Assembly: GCA_902702965.1 (NCBI GenBank)
Contig: CACRXP010000094.1
Location: 760,855 to 824,854 of the forward strand
Direction of reading: 5' to 3'
Source: Spirometra erinaceieuropaei
Taxonomy: Eukaryota > Platyhelminthes > Cestoda > Diphyllobothriidea > Diphyllobothriidae
Length of the DNA stretch: 64,000 nt
Part shown: piece by piece, positions 1 through 11,229 of the stretch
How the letters are laid out: each line of letters begins with the position of its first letter
Position numbering within the stretch: position 1 is the first letter of the stretch
The notes under the pieces: model-generated
Databases searched by the model: none
What the model saw: only the letters and a program-made list of their open reading frames with translations
Told to the model about the DNA's origin: nothing
Translations under genes and position numbers: made by a program

Positions 1-207
1 TTTGTTAAATAGCGGTATGCCATCGGACGCGTTAACGACTCGACGCAGTTAGCGGATACACTGATCCCTAACAGTTCCACTTCCCATACGGACTGTGTAC
101 ATCAGCAATAGCTGTTAACTCGCAAGTGGCAGTGATTGGTCTATCATTTCTCAACAGTCGGTGTCCGCTATGTGATATTTCGGACTCTTCAGTATCTGCA
201 GACAACC

Positions 208-340
208 TTATTTCTGCGAGAACCATGATGTCTGGTTTAGTTTCATTAACTTAGTTTCTAAGTCCGCCCAGTTTTTTGAATAGGTTTTATAATTCGCGGA
301 AGAGACATTTAATGACTGTCTTCGTTGTGACGAGTTTTGT
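208..340 (-). pseudogene. ORF2 endonuclease start, family A remnant
   Basis: Minus-strand codons reading 'QSLNVSSANYKTYSKNW' and following correspond to 'QSLKVISANVQSLFNKL' at the start of ORF2 in the full-length copy (34338 onward). This is the first conserved block of the AP-like endonuclease. The copy continues to the window edge with further decay. Confidence 0.65.
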
Positions 341-1183
341 CCATTTGAATGAATCCTTGGTCTGAATTTATGGACATCTTTGGCTTTCGGTCCTTCATCT
401 CCTCTGCCCATCCTAACCCTAATTTCTACGCACAGTTCCTTCATTTTCAATCTTTTCCTCGGTTCTTAGTTTGACTGAAAAGCATCTCTTCATGCGATCC
501 CTGTGAGGCCATTCTTCCTTCTAACAGAGACGCTGCTTGGGTTTCTTTTTCTTAAATAATTTTCAGAGGCCTTGACAATGCTGTCAGGTCACGGCCTAGT
601 TGGAGAGTTTCTAGTACGGTGAAAAGTTCTTCATCCATTAGGTCAACACTGATAGATCCATGGAGAAGATCAAGGTCGTGTGTCACCCGTTCGTGCGGAG
701 TTCATGGCGTAGATTTTGAGCCATCATTCACATCAGTCTCGCTAAAGATTTAATCGCAAGTTGTCTCTTTCACCGTCCGCGTCAGGACGATGTCCCGCCA
801 CTGCGACATATCGACATCTTTCATCTTCGAAGTTACGAGGCCAAATTAGTGCATGACGTGCTAGCTTCGGCCTAGGAACTTTCACAGGCGTAGCCCTGCC
901 GCAATGTACTGTACACAAACAGCATGGCTGCTTCCACAGCGAACTGTGGAACACACACCCTAACTGAGTTCGCCTTGTGATGAAATAGAGTGACAGCGTC
1001 ACCCTTCAGAATTAACAATAAGCCCTTTTTGTAGTTTCTAGCAAGTCGTTTGAGGTTCACACTGGTATTTCCATCTTTAGTGTTCTGTGATTTGGTCGGT
1101 TTAGTTACCGTTGAGGAAAACGAAGTCTGCTTTGTATTTTTTACATTAGCGTCAAATTCCTCCTTGTTCCGCGGAAGTGACAT
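300..1183 (-). pseudogene. ORF1 remnant of family A retrotransposon
   Basis: The first 100 codons (1183 down to 872) keep recognisable blocks of the intact ORF1 at 33373: 'TVTKPTKSQNTKDG', 'LARNYKKG', 'LKGDAVTLFHHKANS' and a 'TLRQGYACESS' block. After 872 the frame is broken. Pieces near 640-450 still correspond to the RRM-like second half ('EELFTVLETLQLGRD', 'EKETQAASLLEGR'). ORF1 proteins of this kind bind the element RNA. No function can remain because of stops and frameshifts. Confidence 0.7.
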
Positions 1184-1600
1184 GTCGGGAGCTCCCTCTG
1201 TAACATAACCAGCTTTCTCTTCCTGACTCGCTTTCAGTTTTCCATAACGGTAATTTCCTTAAGAATGTGTCCGTCGCTAGTCGGTTGGGGATTTGACCGA
1301 TCTTTAAAGATTTTATTTAGCTGTGCTTTAGAAAGGAAAAGATAATGTTAGTCAGTAGGCCTTGGGTCTCTGCTAGTGATTTAACTCGCTTGTTGAGGTC
1401 CCCGCAGCCGAAAAAGCCATGGACTGACACGGAGTTTGTTTCATTATTCATTCGGTTTTCAGTGCCTGGTTCCAGTACACTGACCCTTATTTCCTGTTGC
1501 GTCTCCTTGGCCCCACTATACTTAACCACCTTGAGCTCAATGACCCACTTGATGCTTTTTCACAAGAGACAGCCAATGACTTGAAAATAGTCCGTAGCTG

Positions 1601-3353
1601 ATGTGCATATTTGACAAATTATTCTGATCACCCGAGAACCGTTCTCTCATAGTGTAGTGGTGGTAACCCAAAATGCCGGTGGTCCAACCTTCGAGGACAA
1701 TTTTTCATGACTGAATGGCTCGTAGCGGAGCGTCCCCTGACGTCTCTATCTGCTCAAGAATTGTGCTGGATATTGTCCGCTTGCTATCAGGATAAAAGAA
1801 ATTGGCAACCGTGATCAAATAAGAAAAAAACGACACAGTCATACATAGCCTTCGATGCAGATCCTAAAAAGACAGTCAAGTAGGGTGTCTTGTGGAGGTG
1901 GGTGGATTATTGCAGACCACTGTTAAGTAATAATTTGAGATACACCTTACCTGCGTGAGTTGAGAGGAAGCTGTTCTCGAAAGGGTTCTGGAATGATTGT
2001 ACCTTGAGCACAGCAGAATATAAATTCATAACCCACAGTTTCCAAGAATTGCACACTTTCGAGCGGATACATTCGAATTCGGCATAGTGCTTTCTGAGGT
2101 CGCAATTTTTTCCACCTGACGAATTGTCTTCACTATACTGTTTACGCAAATCGGTAAAACTCGGAGAGCTGAATGTTTGAGGCCGAATTTAAAGGGAGCG
2201 GGCCATCTTAGTTACCTTCTATGAATATCGAAGGCAAAGCTATAGGACGACAAGATGAGGCCAAAAAATTGTGATGGAACTGTCATGTCGTAAGTATGGA
2301 CGGCGATCGCCTCATCAAGTAGCATTAATATGGCGAAGTAACTGAAAGCAGTTGTAGAGAAGGGGGGCAAAGTGTCGTTACGCGAACACTTTGAACACCT
2401 TTACTAAGTATTTTTAAACCAATGCGAAGACCTCGGAGGACCACGATCAAGATCGGCAGACATAACGTCTTGCCATAAAAAAACAGAGCAGTCATTATCG
2501 AAGCCAAATCCATAGTCGCTGTCCAGGCGAAGAGACACCCACAAAACTGGAGTGTCACGGACCAATGACGTTAACATTCAAACCCTTTTTTCGTGTTAAC
2601 GTACGTTTCAGATACGTATCGGCCCCCTTCGACATTTGTGGGCCGAGTGTAATGTCAAAGTAAAATCCCATAATGCATCATCTCTCTTGTCATCACTATC
2701 GACATAAATATGGACCCAAATTCTAGCTGTCAGTATGAGGACTGTATAAACTCCTCACGCAGAAGCTTGGCCAGTCATTCGCGAGTTCATTGCATACATC
2801 ATCGTTTTCATAAAGGTACTGTCGTTTGCTGAACTGCATTTCATCTACGTCAACAATATATGACCTGCTGTTCAAGACGCCCAGTCCTTTATCTGTGCCG
2901 AAGATGTCAAATGCATTTGTTATTTCTCGATACTTCATATGCAATGTTGCTTAAAACAGACCAATTTCGATATCTTTGCGCTTGCTCCGTAAAACTCAAC
3001 ATGGCTAACGTAATTCTCCCCTAAATGCTGCCACGTGTGTTTTGTATCTATCCTATAAAAGCTACTTTGCTTATCATTTTCTAAGGTTTATTAAGAGAGG
3101 ATTTCATAGTTTTAAGACAATATTCATACCCGCCTTTTCCTCGATTGTATCTTTTCTACAATTTCCATCGATACCATAGTCAGCCTACATTTCCCCACAC
3201 AAAAACTCTACAACGGCCGATTTTCCTGTGATGTTAAGCAATGAATTTAATTAAATATAATCGTTGAAATACCCATCGGTCCGGCTTTGACTGCCGTACT
3301 GTAAGTCTTCTAATACACTGCTTTTCTCGCGAAGCATTCGGATATCAGCAATC
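1601..3353. other. Intergenic stretch without recognised gene
   Basis: I see no coding similarity or clear repeat. The last 350 bases are the presumed upstream region of SNRPA1. A TATAAAA string lies at 3054-3060, about 294 bases before the ATG, but nothing else supports it as a promoter element. A 'ttctcgcgaag' and a 'gatatcag' just before the ATG could be splice or trans-splice acceptors. This is speculative. Confidence 0.5.
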
Positions 3354-3578
3354 ATGGTGAAGTTAACGACGGACCTCGTCGAAGGGGCAATGCAGCACAC
3401 AAACCCCTTAAAAGATCGTGAATTAGATTTGCGGGGCTACAAAGTCCCCGCAATTGAAAATTTGGGCAGTACCCTCGACCAGTTTGACACTTTGGATTTT
3501 ACTGACAATGAAATACGCAAGTTGGATGGTTTTCCACTGCTTTTGAGGTTAAAGGCCCTTATCCTTACCGAAAACAAG
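3354..3578 (+). CDS. SNRPA1: SNRPA1 exon 1
   Basis: 75 codons ending in '...ALILTENK', followed by the donor aag|gtaata in phase 0. It contains the N-terminal cap and the first two leucine-rich repeats. Confidence 0.95.
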
Positions 3579-6500
3579 GTAATAAACTTTTTGAACACAA
3601 ATTTTGTTTCGTTTACGTTTTTCGGATTTTTGCTTCCGATATGCATATGACTTTCAGCCAGTTCCTGAAGACAGCAAACTAGCCTGGGGCCAGCCCGTAC
3701 AGTTAATCTGGGGCTATTTTAGGGATTAAATGACTCCTCGCAGTAGTCCCTGCGGTCATAAATTGTCTGGCTGTCTTATCACGTCAGTGCCGTTCGTGAC
3801 ATTATGTCCAGGTTACTTAGAAGGCTGTGCTCGGTCAGCCGGTTAGTAATCGCACACAAACCCCGCAAATGTGAACTGATAGTCCAGGCATAGTCAGGAG
3901 TTAGTGCAATTTTATCGAAATCCTGAGACTGCCTTGTTGAAAGTCTGCGTGCGTTAATGACTTCTGGTTTGTATTGCTTCCATGCCAATATACTCCTTTA
4001 TATTCATTTAGATATACTGCCTCGTTCATTGGTGTAGATTTTGGGTGTTATTAACGACCTGCAGTATATCTCATTTACGGTTTCGCGCTAGCTTCTGTGG
4101 TTCGTCTTAGAGTTCAGTGTTTTCCACTCACTGCAAATTTGTCTCCGTAATTTACTGCCTTTCTATCATTAGTGTCTGTATGCTGTAGGCGCGCCGGATA
4201 GTAGCACAGGTGTTGACTGTCACGTCGCCTTGAGGTGCTCTTATTTCACTTATGTATTTTGGTTTAAATACGGGAGTAAAATAAATGTTTAGGGACTTGA
4301 CAACTAGTCAGCACCTAGCCATTTCGGACAGTTTGCATCACGGGCGTTGACAATATCATGCCTTAACTATAGTGTCCAGTTCGAGCAATCAGATCCCTTT
4401 GCTTGTAATTAAGACAAAGTCGGGTATCACTATACGATCAAATATTTTGTTTTCTACGGTTTTTTATGAGTTAAGATAATCATGCTAGTAAAAATCATTT
4501 GCATCACCCACTTCTCATTAAAACATATAACGTCAGATGCACGCTTTTGACCTGTTCACAGCTTATGCGGACGCTCTAACAACCTCTAAATATGCTTGTT
4601 TTTCTGACTCGTTCACAAGCACTAGTGCTGTTTAACAAGTGAACTGGATTTACGCATGACCACCTATTGAACGGGCAACCGTTCATGTTACTGTTTCGTA
4701 ACTTTGCCGACACTGGAGTATTCTAAACACCCTTACGACTACTTGCTAAGAATGACTGCGTTGCATTTGCAATCTCTTCCTTTCTTGGTTGTGACACGAA
4801 AACTGTCATTTCCTTCTGAACTATTCGTTGGGAGGCCAAACGACTTCGAGTCGCTGCCACTAATACGTGCTCACGCCAGAACAATTGTGGCCTTTCAGTG
4901 CATTCACCTGATTACGAGGCCCACGCCCGTCCTAAAATGGTCCTATGATTTCTGCATTTCTAAACGCTGGGACCATTCGTAATAATCGGGTGCGTGTCTC
5001 GCCCTGCACGAATCATAGCCCACGACTTATTGTGGCACATGTTGACTGGGGCATTATAGCCTCCCTCACTCTCCCTCCAACACTGTTTTAAGTCGCGAGT
5101 CTGTTTTGGCGTTGAAATCAGAGGGAGGATGAGAATGGGGACACAGTTCTTCGCTTCCTTGTCATTTTCATGAACTACTCATTTTCATTTATGAATATGT
5201 TCCACGTCAAGAACGATAGATAAGGGCCTTGCGACCCATGAAGTTCCTGCCAACTACTAATAAACTGTCGTCTATCCCGTTTTTAAAGGTTTCCTGTTTG
5301 TGTCATCATACTCTATTATGGGAAAATTGGTTAATAGTTCAACAAAAGTAAAACTTATGATCCTGTCCCCCTTTTGTGCCTGAAGTCCTTTGATAGTCCT
5401 TGTTAGTTTGCAATCAAGACGCCCTCATCCCTCAAAGTCTCTCTTGTCCTTTATCATTATTTTTACACTAGCTCGAAATGTTCCACATGCTTGATGTTAA
5501 CTGCAACTTTGTTTCACAGATCGTGCGTATCGGGGATGATCTTGTCTCGTCAATACCAAATCTGGAGACTTTAATTCTAACAGACAATAATATCGCTGAA
5601 CTGAAGGATTTGGATCCCCTTGCCTCGCTGACAAAACTTAACTTCCTTTCACTGATTCGGTGTCCAGTAACAATGAAACTCAACTACCGCATTTACGTGA
5701 TCGGTCGTATTCCGCAGGTACGCTTTCTATCTCAAGTTTATTGTAAGTTCCTCGTTTCTGTAATGCTTCGAGCGTTGTCATTTTTTTGCCTTTCGTTAAT
5801 CTGGCCGAATCAAGTCGGTCATCCTTTGATGACAGTCGTAACGCCTTCGATGGTTTTGTTCACCGTTTCCTATCTTTACTAATGCTTCAGCCACAATTAT
5901 CGCCAGTTTTGCTGACCCCTAAAATCATCTATGTCATTTAAAGTGTACTTTGATCGCAGACTATAAACACTTGTGTGACCTCAGGGTTATCTGTATAATT
6001 AATGACCAACCCTAAAAAGGGACAATAGGTTGTCTACATTGCAGTCATGGAGAGCCGAGGAATTTTCTGCACAGACAGGGTTTACAGTTCCGACCAGCGT
6101 CTGAGCCTCGAAACTAATACAAAAATTGACGGTTCCAGGTGTGGTTTTATTCGGTGCTGGGCACTATTTACCACTTAATTCCTGTAAGTCATCCTCATCC
6201 CAAACGGTGACTAGCCGCGTTTGAAAGTGCCGCAAATCCTTTTGATCCCCACATATCTACTACTGATTCTAAGTGTTGACATCAAGACTTGGAAGCACTA
6301 GTGCCGCATCAAAATACTTCCGAAGGAGCTGCTAGCAGGATCTGATTTTTAGGCTTTTTAAACTTGAGCGGATATTAGCTTGCGATTAGTAACACCACTC
6401 TTACAGCTCAGGTACCGCTCGTTAGGAGGCTTGACTTATTGATCCTGGGGTTTAGATACCCTATCCATGTAGTACAAAACGCTGCCGAGGACAATATCGT

Positions 6501-9500
6501 AAGCAAGATTTGACGAGGGGAGGATGGAACTAGACATGCCTGCAGCACCGAGTCTTGCCCCCATAAGTATTTAAAAGGTTGGATGATTTCATGAGAATCC
6601 TGGCAAATTCTGACTATTTATTTCATTAAATCTATGAATCCACCTAGCGGTACGGAGTTGGTAAGGGGAGACTACAGTGCCTGCTTCCCGTTGGCGCAAT
6701 TTCACTGAACAAAAATCATTTTTTACCCCCTCTTTGATCACCAGCATGTTAACTAGTACGACTGCTTCGGCAGCCTAAAAGATCCTCGTCACCCTTCTTT
6801 TCATACCACGTTGTTGGTCTGAAAACTGTTAATTTTACGCGATAGTCCATGGCTAATTCACACGCTAAGTCTGCCAGAGGGGCGTCTTCCACGTCGAGTT
6901 GAATTCGCTAACTCCGAATCCAAACTGAAGTGCAACAGACTCGGTTTTGCGACGACGCAAATTGGAAAAACAAAGACTGCTGCATCAAATTAACAGGAGA
7001 TCTAGGTTGCAGTAGCAGATAACTCAGCTCTACCCACTGACATTCCTCTGCTCGTGTTATTGTGCTTAGTCCAACAACAGCCTCGTATTATGTCTTTATG
7101 CCCCCTACTCCTAACTTCCACGTCTTGCATTTCTGTGACTCGTGGTCGCATGAATGGCATTTCCTATTACCATCATTTCTTTAGAATTAGTTCGTAGCCC
7201 CTTCCCGCAAACTCTTGGGTTTATAACAGTTCTCCCATTTTGTCGGGGTTATCTCTCAGCACGCTTACGTCTTCCTATCTCCATAATATTGCGTTTCAAA
7301 GGCCCTTTTTAGCGTTCCGCGTTCTCTTTTTTTCTATGCAAACATAGTCGTTCTCGGCCTTGTGAAGGAATTTGCGCTAGCCTACAGAATCTTAGTTTTT
7401 TAGCCTCCTGGTAAACAGTAAAAGTACAGCTAAACGCTATGTCCAATAAGGACGGAGACATGTTTGAGGGGCGATGATATTTGTTAAATGCGCCAACCGC
7501 CCAGGCTGGATAAAGTCGGATGTACTTCTAAGAAATATTGGGTATGGGGCCAGTGGTCACAAGCGTCCACCCGCCTTCGCCACACAACTGCGTCCTCATG
7601 CTGTCTCCTTAACTTTTTTAAAACCATCTTTAATCTCTGCCCTCCGGATTTCAGTAGTGTTTATTTTTTCGAAAAACAGATTCGTTTCCTCGACTTCCGA
7701 CGGGTAACCCTAGCGGAGAGGAAACAGGCTGCGTCATTTATGAAACACCTCGCTCCCCTACCGGCGTCCTCCACAGTTAACGCCGGCACCAACAACGCCA
7801 GCACAGCAGCAAGAGGCACCACCAACGTGAAGACCTTTGTTCCTGGAGCGCCGGTAGGCCAATTAGAAAAAGCCACTAATGGCGCCACCGACGGCGCTGC
7901 AGCTGGTGGTGATAACGATGGCAAGGCTGGCGACGAAGGGACGGCGGGAACCAATCAGAAGACGCAGGCGAATACCAATCAGCAGAGGAATTTCCATCAG
8001 GCTACACTGCATGCAGGCGTGAAACGTGTTATGCTGAGTGAGAAATGCTTCTTTCTCTTCATCTCCAAATCCCGATGCTAGACCATCCAGCCATGTGTAC
8101 TGCTGAAAAATCCCCACCATCAACACAACATTTTGCTACGTGATTACGCAAACCTTACTGAGTTTAGGGCTTAGTCGGCCAATCTCTAGAGGGAGGAAGG
8201 GCTGAGGTTGACAAACCCCAGAGCTATGTTGGAAGCCTAGGGAATCGACTGCATGGGGATGGTAATGAGCCAGTTATTGCTTGTTGTCTCGTCTTTCTTG
8301 TATGCTGACACTTGCATGTGTCGGTGACCGGTTTGATACTTTTGCCATGAAATTTGCGGTTTCTTTGGAATCTTGAGTACGGGCGAGCCCCTAACAGTCG
8401 CCCAACTTGCTTCTTCGAGACCGTCTGTCGTTCTGAATCAAAACGATGGTGGCAAGCAAAGTTAGTTAGTGATGGTTTACAATCGCTATATCACGCTGCC
8501 GTCATCGGATTTTGCGGCTTTTTTATGTTAGTCGGCATGCCAGATCTCAATGAGTCACGTCCTGGTAGCACTGTCGTTGCCAACCAGCTTATCACCAGAT
8601 AGGGCATCCTACTTATTTTGTTTCATAGCCAATCGTCAATAAAGGTCGTTGCACTCCGTTCTCTATCGACGCGCTAGGTAGCCAATAACTGGGTCTTCTA
8701 ATGAACCCGTCTTTCCAGGCAATATATATGTGCCTGCATCAAGTACAATTTACTGTCGCGCGTAGACGGGGCCGCCAAATCTGATCGACGCTTAAATCTA
8801 CGTCACCTGCGGCGCGCCAGTTAGTGATCAGTTAGACTAATGGGGAACCCGTCTTCCAGGCTGGGCCGTAGTTGAGTCTAGCAGTTTTGTGTGCAAACGG
8901 CACCGAGCTTACATGAGGTAACTTCAGTAGCTGTTTCTACATGACGCTACAGTTAAACATTTAATTTGATATCTCATGAGCTTCGACGCCTTATTTTCGG
9001 GCATACCCTAGAACAACTTGCGATACTTAATAACATAGTCTGAACTGGTTTTTTGTTATAATTACGCAGGCTATAACATTTTCAGCCAACGTCTGAGTAG
9101 TTACTTTGTTGGTGAAAAATTCGGAGTTTTTTCCCAGAATACGTCTCTTGGCATGTTCTAGACCACTGCTGATTGTTTATCATTGGTTGCGGGCCCTTAG
9201 GCATCATGGCTGGCTGTCGGACTTTTGATTCCGGTTTATTAGCCACACCAAGCCCATAAGGCTTCGGGATTCTTCCTGTCGCCTCCACATAGGGTATCGG
9301 GAACCAGAAGTTCGGTTTTACTCGCCTGATCTCTGATAGTTCGGCTTCCTGAGACACTTGCGTATGAAGGATTTTGGATAACCGTTAGCTCCGAAAGAAC
9401 ATGTGTTTCACCTCCCTGCCATCGTTGTCAGCATAGTGCGTGGAAGCGTGTTTCAGGAGGGTTCTGACACAAATGCTTTTGTAACTCACGGGCTGATTGC

Positions 9501-9599
9501 TTCTGAAGTGGAGAGTACGCCTAATGTTAGTTACTTTACGGTAGACGGTCTTTATCTTCTCATATTCCAGTTTGGTAACGGCTAGATCGCAGTTGGTAG

Positions 9600-9648
<49 letters not shown>

Positions 9649-10650
9649 TACATATATATATGAAAACAGGAAGAGGTTCTTCGGAAAAGTCGAGTTGTAC
9701 TCGTGAATTTTCGAGCTGGTTACACCAACCCGTCGTCAGACGAAATTAAAACAGGGGAGAAAGTTAGTTTGTCACACAGGACTAGTTAGCGCGACAGGGC
9801 AGACAGACAATCGGCCTATGAGAGGGATGATCACAAAGTCATGGTAGGTCTCTGAGCCAGGGGGGAGGTGGAACAATTATGGATGCCTGTGCTGGAGGGG
9901 GAGGGTGTAATGATGGATCAATTGGACTCCGGGTGGCTAAATTGGCGGCCGTTGCTGTGGCATTAGGGCGGGGGGCAGTAAGTCGTGAGCGTAGGTCCTC
10001 ATAATGGGCGTCCAAGTCAACATGGCGGTTGATACTACCAGCATCGGAGTACCAAGCCTCGAGAAATTCTCTCGCCCGTTTTGTGTTAGCCATGGCGACG
10101 ACCTCAGTGCCATCCCAATTGAATCGGTGGTCGCACTCGAGTGCGTGAGCAAAGACGAGGGACAGAGGGTCTCGCCAACGGACAGCCAGTTTGTGTTCAT
10201 TAATGCGGGTGCCCAGGCTTCGACCTGTATGACCAACATACACGCAAGAGCAATTTGAGCAATTGTGCTCAAATATATATATATATATATCGTTTCTTTC
10301 TACCATATGTTTGCACATGCGCCGGTGTTGCCAGCCATACTCTAATTGAAGACTCAACTGACACACATTACCGAAAAGTCGGCTCTTTCTGTGAAGTTTG
10401 CGGAACATTCATACCTCAACTGTTTTGATTCATCTACCACATGTTGCGCTCGGCACATAGCAATCCTTCTTATTTATGTTCTCGAATTTTTCCTCCTTCA
10501 GGTGGAGGCAGCAATCAAGACCTGTTGGCCATCCAGGACGCCATAAAACGTGCCAAAACAATGGACGAGGTGGAACGCCTGCACCAGATGCTCAGCAGCG
10601 GCCAGTTTGCCGGATTCGCGGCCCATTGGCACAAGCAACAGAAGCGCTGA
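3354..10650 (+). CDS. SNRPA1: U2 small nuclear ribonucleoprotein A' (U2A'), 4 exons
   Basis: U2A' pairs with U2B'' and binds stem-loop IV of U2 snRNA in the nuclear U2 snRNP, which recognises the intron branch point. Four + strand exons assemble in frame: 3354-3578, 5520-5717, 7680-8037 (end uncertain) and 10502-10650. The start 'MVKLTTDLVEGAMQHTN' and the block 'DRELDLRGYKVPAIENLG' follow the family almost residue for residue. Leucine-rich repeats continue through exon 2 ('NLETLILTDNNIAELKDLDP'), and exon 3 holds the LRR cap 'RFLDFRRVTLAER' and 'KTFVPGAP'. Exon 4 gives the C-terminal helix 'AIQDAIKRAKTMDEVERL'. The product is about 309 residues, or 265 with an alternative exon 3 donor at 7906; the human protein is about 255. 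The ATG at 3354 has a good context (caatcATGG) and matches the family N-terminus exactly. Introns carry repeats but the coding frame is unbroken. Confidence 0.95.
3579..5519 (+). other. SNRPA1 intron 1
   Basis: 1941 bases, gt..ag. I see no gene or obvious repeat in it. Confidence 0.85.
5520..5717 (+). CDS. SNRPA1: SNRPA1 exon 2
   Basis: 66 codons from 'IVRIGDDLVSSIPNL' to 'YVIGRIPQ'. The acceptor is tttcacag| and the donor cag|gtacgc, both phase 0. It holds the central leucine-rich repeats with the family signature 'LKDLDPLASLTKLNFLSL'. Confidence 0.95.
5718..7679 (+). other. SNRPA1 intron 2
   Basis: 1962 bases, gt..ag. No recognisable gene or element inside. Confidence 0.85.
7680..8037 (+). 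CDS. SNRPA1: SNRPA1 exon 3 (3' boundary uncertain)
   Basis: Starts after ttcgaaaaacag| with 'IRFLDFRRVTLAERKQA', phase 0. Exon 4 needs a phase 1 donor. Three fit: 8038 (ctga|gtgaga, best consensus), 7909 (ggtg|gtgata) and 7906 (gctg|gtggtg). The two earlier sites give a linker closer in length to other animals. The extra 44 residues in the longer version are low-complexity Gly/Ala/Thr/Asn. I list the best-scoring site. Confidence 0.75.
9602..9661. repeat. (AT)n microsatellite
   Basis: About 60 bases of almost pure AT dinucleotide with two CATATA interruptions, directly abutting the tail of the Penelope-like fragment. Confidence 0.95.
9662..10415 (-). mobile_element. Penelope-like element, 3' fragment (GIY-YIG end plus tail)
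   Basis: On the minus strand a GIY-YIG coding segment is followed by a non-coding tail. The tail ends near 9662 in an AT tract and contains the CTGACGA..GAAA motif at about 9705-9745, also seen at 37620. Only the 3' third of an element is present. It lies antisense inside intron 3 of SNRPA1. Confidence 0.75.
9839..10408 (-). pseudogene. GIY-YIG endonuclease domain of a Penelope-like element
   Basis: The 189-codon open frame contains 'CVYVGHTGRSLGTRINEH', a GIY-YIG-type core with the conserved Arg, followed by 'VFAHALECDHRFNW' and 'KRAREFLEAWYSDAGSINRH' with the catalytic Glu. This is the C-terminal endonuclease of Penelope-like reverse transcriptases, which nicks target DNA. An AT microsatellite (10272-10290) is read in frame as IYIYI just before the domain. 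The upstream reverse transcriptase is missing, so it is a truncated copy although the domain frame is open. Confidence 0.8.
10502..10650 (+). CDS. SNRPA1: SNRPA1 exon 4
   Basis: Acceptor after a pyrimidine tract (tcctccttcag|), entering in phase 1. It encodes 'GGGSNQDLLAIQDAIKRAK...' through 'HWHKQQKR' and TGA at 10648-10650. This matches the conserved C-terminal helix of U2A'. Confidence 0.92.
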
Positions 10651-11229
10651 TTGGTCACTACTGCTGTTGTGCAGCCTTTTGTATCCTGTCGCCGGCGCAG
10701 GTGTCCCATTTTTATCACTTTAAAATGTTATTTTGCTCTTGAAGACACTTGGGCCGGATGCCTCTGCCACCCTATTTTCTGTACAGAACTGTTTTCTGGA
10801 CAAAATTGGTATGAATGGTCGTATTGCACAACTGCGTCCCCTCTACATCCCTATTGCTTGCGTTTCAATGGACAGAGAGACAGTTTTTTACATGGTCTTT
10901 CTCTTGGTTTACTTTTTGTCACCCGTCATCCGTCCCGATCGACGCCGCGCTGCACTGACGTCGCATTATGGCATTTTCACTCAAACTTGGCTTCCTACGC
11001 TCGCTGGTGTTCGTGCACGCGCGTCGGTGGATCGTTCCACCAGTACCGTCTCCCTTTTGTTTAGTATCTTCACCCTAGTTTATCCGTCCGGACTTTCATC
11101 TGCACACTCAATTTCTGCTCCAATCGTAGTCGTGGCGCTGGCAATTCCAATTTCGACCTTGCGTGTAAACATTATCAACAGAGAGCGGTGATTTCCGACT
11201 TGCCTGCAGTCATCGTGGATCGTTAAAAC
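10651..11229. other. Downstream flank of SNRPA1
   Basis: Presumed 3' UTR and intergenic DNA. Open frames here resemble nothing I recognise, and no clear AATAAA signal is visible close to the stop. Confidence 0.5.

Larger units (their letters stand above)
1..1600 (-). mobile_element. CR1/Jockey-type non-LTR retrotransposon (family A), degenerate 5' part
   Basis: Read on the minus strand, this stretch aligns by eye with the start of the better preserved element at 33200-37420. It runs from a 5' leader through ORF1 to the endonuclease start of ORF2, which is cut by the window edge. The leader around 1260-1184 shares the context before the ORF1 start in the full copy. The last bases (about 170-1) match the endonuclease segment 'AMADVHRPVRDVELL' of the full copy at DNA level. 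Many stops and frameshifts make it a dead copy. The outer boundary near 1600 is uncertain because both copies diverge there. Confidence 0.75.
8038..10501 (+). other. SNRPA1 intron 3, with an inserted Penelope-like fragment
   Basis: About 2.46 kb. The 5' two thirds hold nothing I recognise. The 3' part (9602-10415) is an antisense Penelope-like remnant with AT microsatellites. Confidence 0.75.

Noticed and set aside
3054..3060. TATAAAA upstream of SNRPA1
   Set aside because: About 294 bases from the ATG in AT-rich DNA with no other core-promoter evidence.
7854..7859. GTAGGC as the exon 3 donor of SNRPA1
   Set aside because: Good consensus, but phase 0 does not match the phase 1 entry of exon 4.
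7661..7954. Minus-strand open frame of 97 codons, Ala/Pro-rich
   Set aside because: Antisense shadow of the low-complexity part of SNRPA1 exon 3.
9385..9645. Minus-strand ORF starting with alternating Tyr/Ile
   Set aside because: Translation of an AT microsatellite with no similarity beyond it.
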